From: a bacterium
GTDB lineage: Bacteria > Auribacterota > UBA3054
Direction: 5' to 3'
DNA: 36,325 nt
Assembly: GCA_017649705.1 (NCBI GenBank)
Contig: JAGCGH010000153.1
Location: forward strand, 1 to 36,325
Made by a program: the position numbers and the translations under genes. How positions within the stretch are numbered: position 1 is the first letter of the stretch; each line of letters starts with the position of its first letter. The notes under the pieces were generated by a model. It searched no databases and was not told the DNA's origin. It saw nothing but the letters and a program-made list of their open reading frames with translations. Below are positions 24,618 through 31,905 of the stretch, one piece after another.

Positions 24618-25262
24618 TTATTCGCTCAGCGGATTGACCACGTTCACGTTCTTGGCGGTGTAGACCAGACCAGGAGTGACCATGATGGTGCCGCCAGCCT
24701 GTTTGGCTTTGAAGGCGACCTTCTTGGGGGTCGTGATGCCGGTGCCTTCGACTTCGCCGAACTGGCTGCACTGGATGCTCTTGAAGTTACCAGCGACGAT
24801 GCCTTCGACTTTGCCGACGGCCTTGAGGGCGGTGCCTTTCGCGAAAGCGCCAGCTTCCACGGTGCCGTTAACATTGGCAACCTGAGCGCTCTTCAGACCA
24901 GCGCAAACGACGGTGCCGACGGTGATGCCTTTCAGCTTAAGAGCGACGCCGTTGAAGCCGGAGAAAACGCCGTTGATGGTGCCGGAAACCTTGCCGCCTT
25001 TCTGGGCGATGGCTTTGCCGGTGTCAGCTTTGACGACGATGTTGCCGTTGGCCATGGTGAACTGGACCTGGCCCTTGTCACCCAGCTGGGTGCCGAAATC
25101 GACGAAAGTGGTGCCGGTTTCTTCATCAAAGGTGACAATCGGGGTCACGGCGGGCTTGGCGAAGCCTTCCAGACCTTCGCAGAAGACCTGCGGGGTCTTG
25201 GCAGCGTAAGCGATGGCAGCGATAACGAGTAAAGAAGCAACGATGATCTTAGTAGCTTTCAT
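24618..25262 (-). CDS. Small secreted protein of unknown function
   Basis: 214 residues. I do not recognise the family. A clear signal peptide (MKATKIIVASLLVIAAIAYA, cleavage before AKT) is followed by a mature part rich in Gly, Val, Lys, Ala and Thr. Short beta-prone phrases such as GTVVCAGLKSAQVANVNGTV and KVEGIVAGNFKSIQCSQF suggest an all-beta or beta-solenoid fold. Three cysteines occur in the mature part; there is no lipobox and no PEP-CTERM tail. The start at 25262 is chosen over the upstream in-frame ATG at 25295 because GGAGA lies at 25269-25273 and the signal peptide begins here. A strong promoter, a folded leader of about 190 bases and a strong terminator make this a likely highly expressed single-gene unit. 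Confidence 0.78.
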   Translation of the reverse strand: MKATKIIVASLLVIAAIAYAAKTPQVFCEGLEGFAKPAVTPIVTFDEETGTTFVDFGTQLGDKGQVQFTMANGNIVVKADTGKAIAQKGGKVSGTINGVFSGFNGVALKLKGITVGTVVCAGLKSAQVANVNGTVEAGAFAKGTALKAVGKVEGIVAGNFKSIQCSQFGEVEGTGITTPKKVAFKAKQAGGTIMVTPGLVYTAKNVNVVNPLSE

Positions 25263-25459
25263 TTTATGTCTCCATAAATGTGGTATTTTAAACAATGTCT
25301 CCCAAACGGAATCAACAAATGTGACTCCCCTCCGGTGGGACGTTTCCCCGCCCGGAACCTTCCGGGCTAAGATAAAGGGCTCGTTTCCCTGTATTGAAGG
25401 CCTTAACGCTCGAAGCTGTTATCCGGCCTTTCACTCTGCATTGTTTCAAAGGTCAGAGT
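25263..25459 (-). promoter_or_regulatory. Structured 5' leader of the small secreted-protein gene
   Basis: About 190 bases between the promoter and the start codon. Read on the minus strand, the leader can form: ACTCTG/CAGAGT (25454-25459 with 25433-25438); AAGGCC/GGCCTT (25425-25430 with 25397-25402) enclosing a second small helix with a TCG loop; two similar GGGAAACG-type hairpins closed by CCC; and a perfect GCCCGGAA-GG-TTCCGGGC stem between them. I could not match it to a named riboswitch class. It may be a cis-regulatory RNA or an mRNA-stabilising leader. Confidence 0.45.
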
Positions 25460-25460
25460 T

Positions 25461-25489
25461 AGTGTAGCAGAATAGGGGTTAAAAATCAA
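25461..25489 (-). promoter_or_regulatory. Promoter of the small secreted-protein gene
   Basis: Minus strand: -35 TTGATT (25484-25489), 17-base spacer, -10 TACACT (25461-25466) preceded by TGC. The -35 contains the TGA stop codon of the upstream GtrA-fusion gene (25486-25488), so the promoter is embedded in the end of that gene. Confidence 0.7.
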
Positions 25490-28400
25490 CCCCCTCCCCC
25501 GGGGCCGCCCTGCCGCGGCTCTCTGTTCCCCTCGGACAGCTCGTTTTCCCAGGCGTGCTGCCGTTCCTTTTCCTCCAGGCGCAGCGCCGCCTCATCCTTT
25601 TCCCTGCGAATCACCCAGTTCAGAGGGTCGCGTTTCCACTTTTCAGAGAAATCTCCGTCTATCCTGCGGAAGGAGACGTCCGTGAATTCGACCGCTCCCG
25701 GGCTGGCGACGTTCTCGCTTCCCAGGCAGAAGAAGGAGAGGTTTTCCGCGCTGTTGGTTATGATCATATACTCCTGCGTCCACTGCCCGCAGAGCGTCCG
25801 CCATTTCTTGGCCCGGACCTCCGGAATTCCTCTTTGCCTGAAGCGCATGGATACTTCCGAGGGGGCTTCCCTGCCTTCGGGGATCCTGGCGTACGCGGAA
25901 GCGGCGTAAACGCCGGGGGGCAGCAGCATCCTGACCGTGGCCCCCGCCTTGCCGCCCGGTTCGCCCTGCTCGGAGAGCTTGTATCCGGGGGTGGAGAGGA
26001 AGGTCGTGGGAAGTTTCTCTTCGCTTTCGGATTCGGCGCGCCAGTCTCCCAGGCCTTTGATGAAATAGCCGTTCATCAGCTGTTCGAAGTCCTCGAAAAA
26101 CAAGACCGCGTGCCTGGGCAGGGAGTTGGTTATGATGCCGCCCATTTCTTTCTGGGCGCTTTCCGTGGCCGGCAGATCGTTCCTTTGGGACATGGCGCGC
26201 TTATACTCCTCCCATTCCCTGACGAAGGCCACGTTCTCGGGGCGGTGGAGATAGATCTTGTCGAAGGTCTCCGTGAAAGCCCGGAAGTTCTCGTCCGCGA
26301 AACCGTACTGCTTTTTGAAGAGGCTCGGCGACATGAAGGAGATATCGCCTCTGGCTTTGTAATAGACGTCGAAGAGGAGCCAGGGATCCGGCGTTTCCTC
26401 CCGGAGCAGCTCGAACATGCGTTTGGCGCCGCCGGTGTCGCGGGTCTTTGTGCAATAGAAAAGCCGGCCTATGCTGTTGCGGCTTTTTTTCAGCTCGTCA
26501 ACGGAGGCTCCCTCAAGGCCCTTTACGATCCATTTGCGGTAGGCTTTCCTGACGCTTATGACGGTATAGTCGTCAAGGGACAGGGGCGGCAGGTAAAGCA
26601 GCTGAGTGCTTATTTCATAGAGGGCGTCGGCGCTCCAGGGAGCGCGCGCGCACTCGGCCAGGGCCAGGGTCATGGCAGCCAGCTGCTGGGGGGAGTGGAT
26701 CTTCTCCACGGACTTAAGGAGCGCCGTGGTGTCGTTGAGGGCCATTACGGTGCAGATGTCGCTGACGGAGCGGAAGTCCGGACGGCCTATGGTGGAAATG
26801 AACCACCAGGCGTAGCCCGTCTCGCCCAGGAAATGGTCGTCGGCGGAGAGATAGTCGTTGTTTTCCAAAAACGTCCACTTGCGGGAAAGCTTTCTTCTCT
26901 GCTCATAGCGCAGAACGTCGTAAAGCGAGGAGGAGCCCAGGCGGCCCTCCTCTCCCTTGCCTACGCCGGGAAGGATGATTATGTCTCCGGTCCGGAAGCC
27001 GCTTCCCTGGTTGTCCAGGATCTGGCAGACTTTTTCCATAACGTCCGAAAGGTCGCTGCTCTCAAGTTCGTAGGAGGAGCGCTTGTAACCGAAAAGGAAT
27101 ATGACAAGCGGCAACACTATGATGACCGCCGCCAGAGGCCTGAGGCGCGGGTTCCCAGCGAAGCGGCTGAAGGCCCTGGCCATCAGCGTGGCCAGGCGGC
27201 CTATGAGGATCCCTCCCTGGCCTATGATCGCCGCCAGAAAGACCGCGGAGGCGTAGCCCGCCGTCCCCGGATTCAGCTCGGTCACCCTAAGGTAGAAATA
27301 AAAGAAAACGGAGCTTAAGATGCCGTAGAGCCCGCAGCGCTTCAGATCCGTCAGCCACATCAGAAGGGCGCCAAGAAGGACCGAAAGGCCGCAGAGATAT
27401 TCCGTGTTGTTGAGCCACGGTGTGACCATGGCCGGATTCGGGGAGGAGGCGATCCAGAAGTTTCCGTTCACTTCGAATTTCGTGGGGTCCAATGTCCCGC
27501 AGAAAAAATAGATGGCCGCTATGGGCAGAAGCAGCGGCAGCAATCTGGAGATAGCGAGGACGGCGAAACTGCCGACGGTCTTCTGCCTGGCGTTCCAGAT
27601 AATGCCGATGCTCTGGGTAAGGAAGATCAAAACAAGGCACAGGAACGCAAAGGACGGCATGGCTCCCGGGAAGCCCGCCAGCAGGGAGATCAGAAGGCAG
27701 CGGAAAAGGTAATACTTATATCCGCTCTGGTAGCTTTTCAGCGCGGCGCAGTAGGAGGTCAGGATAAGCAGAAGGATGGTCAGCTGCAAAACGAAAAGTC
27801 CGCCGTCCAGCTGCAGGATGTTTTTCCCGGCCAGGAAAAACACCAACCCCACGGTCACGGCGGTGGAGGCCGAGAGTATCCCCACCAGGCCTTGGATAAG
27901 CGCCAGCACCACAAGGCAGCAGGCGGATATGGCAAAGGACATCAGGCAGTACTGGGTCGGCGTCACCAAAAGCGCGTAGTTCAGCTTAGCGCAGAGCCTG
28001 GCGTAGGCTATCTGCAGCATTGTGAAAACGGCGCCGCTGCGGTCCGCGGATTCGCTCAGGAAGACGTCCTTTAAACTTTCGAACATATGGGCCTGGCGGA
28101 ACACATGCCCCTGGTCCATCGAGAAATTGCTGTAAACGCCCCGGGAGACTTTCCAGAGGCAGAAGACCGCCGCGACGATGATAAGGACGGCGATAACTTT
28201 CGCGCTGATCCCGATGAAAAGACGGCTGCCGCCTATCCGGAAGCCCCGGCTTGGGGAACCCGCTCCCTCCTCGTTTTGCGGAAGCGGGGAAACATAGGCG
28301 TCCTCGCGGTAGTTGTAATAGGCGTCCCCTTCGTTTTTCCTTCTGAAAAGCGAGGCGCACCAGTCCGCGATGTCCGTTATCCTGAAGAAAGCGAGGAAAG

Positions 28401-29097
28401 CGAAAAATCTCTCGGACATGGAAACGCGCTCGCCCTCCGATTCATCCTCGTCCTGGGAAGAGAAGAGAAAGGAGTAAAGGGCGGCGAACTTGTCCTGGCA
28501 GAAATCCTGGGTCATCATCAAGACGGTGTGGAAGGGCCTGGCCTCGCTGTCCAATCCCTCCCCGGCCTCCCCGCCGCTTTCCTCCGCGCTCTCGGAAGCT
28601 TCAGGCGCCGCCTCTTCCTCCGCCGTGCCTTTGAAAACGAACTTCTTGCCCAGGACGTAATTCAAAACAATGACGACGGGCTGGGTTATGTACTTGGCCG
28701 CCACACCGGGATCCAGGATAACGAAAGAGAAACTGCATCCGCCCAGGGCGAAGGCCAGGTCGAAATCTTTGGGAATGACGTAGGCCAGAAGAGTCGTAAG
28801 CGCGACGTCCACCACGCCGGACAAACCCCTTACTATGGCGAAGCGCCCTATCTCGAAGCCAAGCTCCTTGTTGTCTTTGCAATGGGAGGCGAAGACCCAG
28901 AGCTTGTTGGAAACGTAGGCGAAGATCTTCGCGCAAATGACCGAGATGACGCCGGAGGTGGTGACCCCCACCCCGGCCCGGAACAGGACGTGGTACACGC
29001 CCACGTTGACCACGGTGGTCAGTACACCGCAGACAAGGTAGACAAGGAACTCCCTCAGCTTCTTTTTCTTTTTTCGCGCATCGGCCATAAACAGCAT
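25486..29097 (-). CDS. GtrA-domain fusion: polytopic (GT-C-like) membrane protein with C-terminal carbohydrate-binding-like domain
   Basis: 1203 residues. Residues 16-155 form a GtrA domain with four membrane helices and the two family N--WVF/N---FVF ends (NKLWVF at 64-69, NYVLGKKFVF at 146-155). An acidic Glu/Ala/Ser linker follows (160-187). Residues about 293-315 begin a second membrane block of roughly ten helices to about 670, with FSMDQGHVF in its first external loop, reminiscent of GT-C acidic motifs. About 690-1000 is soluble and helical; about 999-1146 looks like a CBM4/9-type beta-sandwich. GtrA proteins are thought to flip polyprenyl-phosphate sugars. Fusion to a transferase-like body would link flipping and transfer; this is inference. 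An alternative start is 29088. Confidence 0.75.
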   Translation of the reverse strand: MLFMADARKKKKKLREFLVYLVCGVLTTVVNVGVYHVLFRAGVGVTTSGVISVICAKIFAYVSNKLWVFASHCKDNKELGFEIGRFAIVRGLSGVVDVALTTLLAYVIPKDFDLAFALGGCSFSFVILDPGVAAKYITQPVVIVLNYVLGKKFVFKGTAEEEAAPEASESAEESGGEAGEGLDSEARPFHTVLMMTQDFCQDKFAALYSFLFSSQDEDESEGERVSMSERFFAFLAFFRITDIADWCASLFRRKNEGDAYYNYREDAYVSPLPQNEEGAGSPSRGFRIGGSRLFIGISAKVIAVLIIVAAVFCLWKVSRGVYSNFSMDQGHVFRQAHMFESLKDVFLSESADRSGAVFTMLQIAYARLCAKLNYALLVTPTQYCLMSFAISACCLVVLALIQGLVGILSASTAVTVGLVFFLAGKNILQLDGGLFVLQLTILLLILTSYCAALKSYQSGYKYYLFRCLLISLLAGFPGAMPSFAFLCLVLIFLTQSIGIIWNARQKTVGSFAVLAISRLLPLLLPIAAIYFFCGTLDPTKFEVNGNFWIASSPNPAMVTPWLNNTEYLCGLSVLLGALLMWLTDLKRCGLYGILSSVFFYFYLRVTELNPGTAGYASAVFLAAIIGQGGILIGRLATLMARAFSRFAGNPRLRPLAAVIIVLPLVIFLFGYKRSSYELESSDLSDVMEKVCQILDNQGSGFRTGDIIILPGVGKGEEGRLGSSSLYDVLRYEQRRKLSRKWTFLENNDYLSADDHFLGETGYAWWFISTIGRPDFRSVSDICTVMALNDTTALLKSVEKIHSPQQLAAMTLALAECARAPWSADALYEISTQLLYLPPLSLDDYTVISVRKAYRKWIVKGLEGASVDELKKSRNSIGRLFYCTKTRDTGGAKRMFELLREETPDPWLLFDVYYKARGDISFMSPSLFKKQYGFADENFRAFTETFDKIYLHRPENVAFVREWEEYKRAMSQRNDLPATESAQKEMGGIITNSLPRHAVLFFEDFEQLMNGYFIKGLGDWRAESESEEKLPTTFLSTPGYKLSEQGEPGGKAGATVRMLLPPGVYAASAYARIPEGREAPSEVSMRFRQRGIPEVRAKKWRTLCGQWTQEYMIITNSAENLSFFCLGSENVASPGAVEFTDVSFRRIDGDFSEKWKRDPLNWVIRREKDEAALRLEEKERQHAWENELSEGNREPRQGGPGGGG

Positions 29098-29123
29098 GCT
29101 AACTTTTCAAAACTATAATAAGA

Positions 29124-29152
29124 ATTTTATCACAAATCCTTTCCCCGACCAA
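29124..29152 (-). promoter_or_regulatory. Promoter of the GtrA-fusion gene
   Basis: Minus strand: TTGGTC (29147-29152), 17-base spacer, TAAAAT (29124-29129) preceded by TGA as an extended -10. It would give a leader of about 20 bases with only a weak ribosome-binding sequence. Confidence 0.5.
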
Positions 29153-29180
29153 GGAAGGCCCTGAAACGCCTCCGCCGCCC

Positions 29181-29209
29181 TTGAAAAAGAAAAGGCTTTG
29201 TGTTACACT
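29181..29209 (+). promoter_or_regulatory. Promoter of tRNA-Ser
   Basis: TTGAAA (29181-29186), 17-base spacer, TACACT (29204-29209) preceded by TGT. Transcription would begin about 8-9 bases before the mature tRNA. Confidence 0.75.
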
Positions 29210-29224
29210 TACTCTCACTACTTT

Positions 29225-29317
29225 GGAGAGATGGCTGAGTGGACGATAGCAACGGCTTGCTAAGCCGTCATACGGTGTTTAACCGTATCGAGGGTTCGAA
29301 TCCCTCTCTCTCCGCCA
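29225..29317 (+). tRNA. tRNA-Ser (anticodon GCU)
   Basis: A 93-base class II tRNA. Acceptor GGAGAGA pairs with TCTCTCC; discriminator G and CCA are encoded. Anticodon stem ACGGC/GCCGT encloses TTGCTAA with anticodon GCT. A long variable arm (TACGGTG-TTTAA-CCGTA region) and a TTCGAAT T loop are present. Confidence 0.97.
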
Positions 29318-29326
29318 CTTTTATCA

Positions 29327-29361
29327 GCCGCTTCCCCTGCTGTAAGGGAGCGGCTTTTTTT
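29327..29361 (+). terminator. Rho-independent terminator after tRNA-Ser
   Basis: GCCGCTTCC pairs with GGGAGCGGC (one T-G pair), 29327-29354, followed by seven T residues. The CPBP gene starts 20 bases later and may depend on read-through or an unseen promoter. Confidence 0.87.
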
Positions 29362-29381
29362 AACCTTCCATAAGGGATATT

Positions 29382-30275
29382 ATGTTTTCATTCCTGAACC
29401 GCGACCTGGACAACTACTCCCCTCCCAAGGAAAGGGAGATCATGCCCCTTGGAAAGCTTCTCTCCTACGCCCAGCCTCACATCGTCCCGTATGTGGTGTA
29501 CGGCGTCTGCACCGCGGTCCTGGGCAAGATCATCAACCCTTATCAGGCTTACATTTTCGCCTTTCTCCTGACGCTTCTGGTCATCGGGATCTATTACGCC
29601 AAGGGCGATTACCCTGAGCTGACTCTAAAGGGCCTCAAGTTCGGCGACTGGCTCCTAGCCTTCGCCGTGGGCGTTGTCGGCATCGTCCTCTGGATCCTCC
29701 CCTATCACTTCGCCTGGAAGGTCATGTTCGCCCGCATCCCCATTTTGGGCAACGACAACATCTATCTTTCCCTGACCTACGGCTTCCAGTTCGCGGAGGA
29801 CGCTTTTCACAAAGCCTCCGGAGCGCTTGTCATGCTTCCCTCGGAATATCCCGAAGCGGCTTATTCCAAGGAAGTCCTCGCGGACGGCGCCGCCAAACTG
29901 AAGGACTTCTTCTCCCTTTCCTGCAGCACTGATCTTCTTTCCGGCCTCCTGACCTCCGTCAGGATCGCCGGGGCGTCCCTCATGGTCCCGCTCTTCGAGG
30001 AGCTTTTCAGCCGCTCCGCCCTGACGCGTTTCTGCGTCGCCGAGAAATATAAGGAAGTGCCCGTGGGCTACTACACCAAGAAAAGCTTCCTCATCGCCCT
30101 GGGCTTCTTCATCCTCTCCCACCCCTGGTGGTTCGTGGCCCTCATCTGGGGCGGCTTGATCTTCTTCCTCTATTACTACAAAAAAAGCCTGCCCCTCTGC
30201 ATTTTCGCCCACGGCGTCTCGAATCTGCTCCTTGGGCTTTATGTGATATCTACCGGCAATTATTACCTCTGGTAA
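29382..30275 (+). CDS. Exosortase-associated CPBP/CAAX protease-related membrane protein
   Basis: 297 residues, about eight hydrophobic segments. The CPBP (Rce1/Abi) motifs are visible: E206-E207---R211 in PLFEELFSRSALTRF, a histidine in SHPWWF (H247), and H277---N281 in FAHGVSNLLLG. The C-terminal stretch LGLYVISTGNYYLW closely resembles the CAAX-related protein family that accompanies exosortase/PEP-CTERM systems. The family is a membrane glutamic-type protease fold; here it may process sorted proteins. An insertion around 120-185 makes it longer than usual. A Shine-Dalgarno AAGGGA is at 29372-29377. No exosortase gene is in the window. Confidence 0.85.
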   Translation: MFSFLNRDLDNYSPPKEREIMPLGKLLSYAQPHIVPYVVYGVCTAVLGKIINPYQAYIFAFLLTLLVIGIYYAKGDYPELTLKGLKFGDWLLAFAVGVVGIVLWILPYHFAWKVMFARIPILGNDNIYLSLTYGFQFAEDAFHKASGALVMLPSEYPEAAYSKEVLADGAAKLKDFFSLSCSTDLLSGLLTSVRIAGASLMVPLFEELFSRSALTRFCVAEKYKEVPVGYYTKKSFLIALGFFILSHPWWFVALIWGGLIFFLYYYKKSLPLCIFAHGVSNLLLGLYVISTGNYYLW

Positions 30276-30300
30276 TCGGAAATCAAAAAAAGCGAAAGCC

Positions 30301-30332
30301 GCCGCTTCCCCTCTATGTTTTTGGGAAGCGGC
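30301..30332 (+). terminator. Hairpin after the CPBP gene (possible terminator)
   Basis: A perfect 10-bp stem GCCGCTTCCC/GGGAAGCGGC (30301-30310 with 30323-30332). The downstream plus-strand tract is poor (TCCCGCTTTCCTT), so intrinsic termination is uncertain. On the minus strand it would be followed by a T-rich run. It shares its 12-base left arm GCCGCTTCCCCT with the terminator at 29327. Confidence 0.5.
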
Positions 30333-30343
30333 TCCCGCTTTCC

Positions 30344-30373
30344 TTGACATAGAAACACGCTTTATGCTAATAT
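30344..30373 (+). promoter_or_regulatory. Promoter of rho
   Basis: Perfect TTGACA (30344-30349), 18-base spacer, TAATAT (30368-30373) preceded by TGC. Transcription start near 30380 leaves a leader of about 145 bases containing GGGCGT/ACGCCC and GCGG/CCGC helices and a C-rich run (about 30440-30470). Confidence 0.75.
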
Positions 30374-30524
30374 GGCGTCAAGAATAAGGGCGTCTCTCCT
30401 AAAAGATATTTATAAACGCCCCCTGCAAGCGGTCAATCCGCGCTTTCCCTCCCCGGTCGCCGTCGCGCCGAAAATTTAAAAATGTTCATTTGCTTTCGAC
30501 GACCATTATTTAACATTAGTATTT

Positions 30525-31760
30525 ATGATCAATTACAACAACAAATTCCGTAAAGGGCGTTTTAACAAAGGACGTCAGAATTCCAGGCCCAAATTTTACG
30601 GACGCTACAGGCATTACAACAACCGTTTCCAAAGAGACCCCATCCTTCAGGATGAAGGCTACGAATTGACGCCGGTGTGCGGATATTACCGCAGAAACGA
30701 AAAGGGCGCCGTCTTAAGGAAAATGGAGCGGTCTTTCAAGCCTGAGGAAAACGAGATCTTCATCCGCCAGGAGCTCTGCCGGCGCTACGGGCTTATCCAG
30801 GGCGCCTACATCGAGGGCAGCATGGCTGAGATAAACGGTAAAAAATGGGTCATCGAGATCGATTCCATCAACGGGCTCATTCCCGAGGTCTTCCGCTTCC
30901 GCCCGCAGCTGACTGAGCTTCCCGCCGTGGCGCCCGTGGAGCGCTTCGACCTTGCAAGCACCGGAGACGAGTCCATGCGCATCGTGGACCTCGTGGCTCC
31001 CATAGGCAAAGGCACCCGGGCGCTCATCGTCTCCCCTCCCAAAGCCGGCAAGACCACCATTCTGGAAAAGCTGGCCAATTCCATCAAAGAAGTTTCCCCG
31101 GAGAGCCACGTCATAGTGCTTCTGGTGGACGAGCGGCCGGAGGAAGTCACCCATTTCCGCCGGGCCCTTCCCGACGTGGACGTCCTGGCCTCCAACAACG
31201 ACCAGTCTCCCAGGGAGCACGTTGAGCTGGTGCGCGCCGTCATGGACATGGTGAAAATTGAGCTGGAGTGTTCCAAGGACGTGGTGGTGCTCATGGACTC
31301 CATAACCAGGATCGGCCGGGCCTTCAACCTGAACAACGTTTACAGCAACAAGCTCATGTCCGGCGGCCTGGCCCCCGGCTCCATGGAGATACCCCGCCGC
31401 TTCTTCGGCATGGCCAGGAAAATAGAAAACGGCGGCTCCCTCACCATAATCGCCACCGCTCTTATAGACACCGGCTCCCGCATGGACGAACTGATCTTCC
31501 AGGAATTCAAAGGGACCGGAAACTGCGAGATAGTGCTCGACCGCTCCCTGGCGGACGCCAGGATCTTCCCGGCCATCAACATCAACCAGAGCGGAACGCG
31601 TAGAGAAGAGCTTCTCTATCCGGAAAAAGAATACGCCAAATTAGTGACCTTAAGGCGCGCCCTGGCGGACGAAAGCACCAAGAACGCCATCGTCTCCCTG
31701 AAGGAATCCGTGGAGCGCAGCGAGACCAACAAGGCTCTCCTGCAGGCGCTGCGGGATTGA
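30525..31760 (+). CDS. rho: Transcription termination factor Rho
   Basis: 411 residues. The ATPase core is canonical: Walker A PPKAGKTT at 171-178, LLVDERPEEVTHFRR, MDSITRIGRAFN, and PGSMEIPRRFFGMARKIENG with ATALIDTGSRMDELIF (Q/R loops). The RNA-binding fold is recognisable from about 45-125. The classical N-terminal helical Rho-N part is replaced by a 36-residue Arg/Asn/Tyr-rich tail (KFRKGRFNKGRQNSRPKF), likely to bind RNA. Rho is a hexameric RNA helicase that ends transcription. No Shine-Dalgarno precedes ATG 30525; the first codons are CAA/AAC-rich. The long C-rich leader is compatible with autoregulation. Confidence 0.95.
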   Translation: MINYNNKFRKGRFNKGRQNSRPKFYGRYRHYNNRFQRDPILQDEGYELTPVCGYYRRNEKGAVLRKMERSFKPEENEIFIRQELCRRYGLIQGAYIEGSMAEINGKKWVIEIDSINGLIPEVFRFRPQLTELPAVAPVERFDLASTGDESMRIVDLVAPIGKGTRALIVSPPKAGKTTILEKLANSIKEVSPESHVIVLLVDERPEEVTHFRRALPDVDVLASNNDQSPREHVELVRAVMDMVKIELECSKDVVVLMDSITRIGRAFNLNNVYSNKLMSGGLAPGSMEIPRRFFGMARKIENGGSLTIIATALIDTGSRMDELIFQEFKGTGNCEIVLDRSLADARIFPAININQSGTRREELLYPEKEYAKLVTLRRALADESTKNAIVSLKESVERSETNKALLQALRD

Positions 31761-31812
31761 TCTTTCGCGAAGTTTTTCCCTTCCGCTCCCCTTTGATTTC
31801 GTCGTCATGCTT

Positions 31813-31845
31813 CGCCCTTCAGGCTAAGGGCGTCTCCCGTTTTTT
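31813..31845 (+). terminator. Weak terminator candidate between rho and ruvB
   Basis: CGCCCTT-CAGGCT-AAGGGCG (31813-31832) followed seven bases later by six T residues (31840-31845). The gap makes this a poor intrinsic terminator. The rest of the 145-base gap is pyrimidine-rich and otherwise featureless. Confidence 0.35.
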
Positions 31846-31887
31846 CGCAAGGCGCCTCCCGATCTGACTTCCTTTTCTTTTCGATTT

Positions 31888-31901
31888 TGCTATCATATAA
31901 T
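31888..31901 (+). promoter_or_regulatory. Extended -10 promoter just upstream of ruvB
   Basis: TGCTATCAT (31888-31896) and an overlapping TATAAT (31896-31901) lie directly before ATG 31906. With the first -10, transcription would start about 2-3 bases before the start codon, giving an essentially leaderless mRNA. Confidence 0.45.
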
Positions 31902-31905
31902 AATT

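Noticed and set aside
25263-25459. Assignment of the leader to a known riboswitch such as c-di-GMP, glycine or cobalamin
   Set aside because: I compared the remembered consensus elements and none matched, so it is left unnamed.
25555-27318. Long plus-strand open frame opposite the GtrA-fusion gene
   Set aside because: No recognisable domain and no start signal; the minus frame has clear membrane segments.
29225-30332. Genomic island integrated at tRNA-Ser
   Set aside because: No integrase and no direct repeat of the tRNA 3' end were seen; the following genes are core genes.
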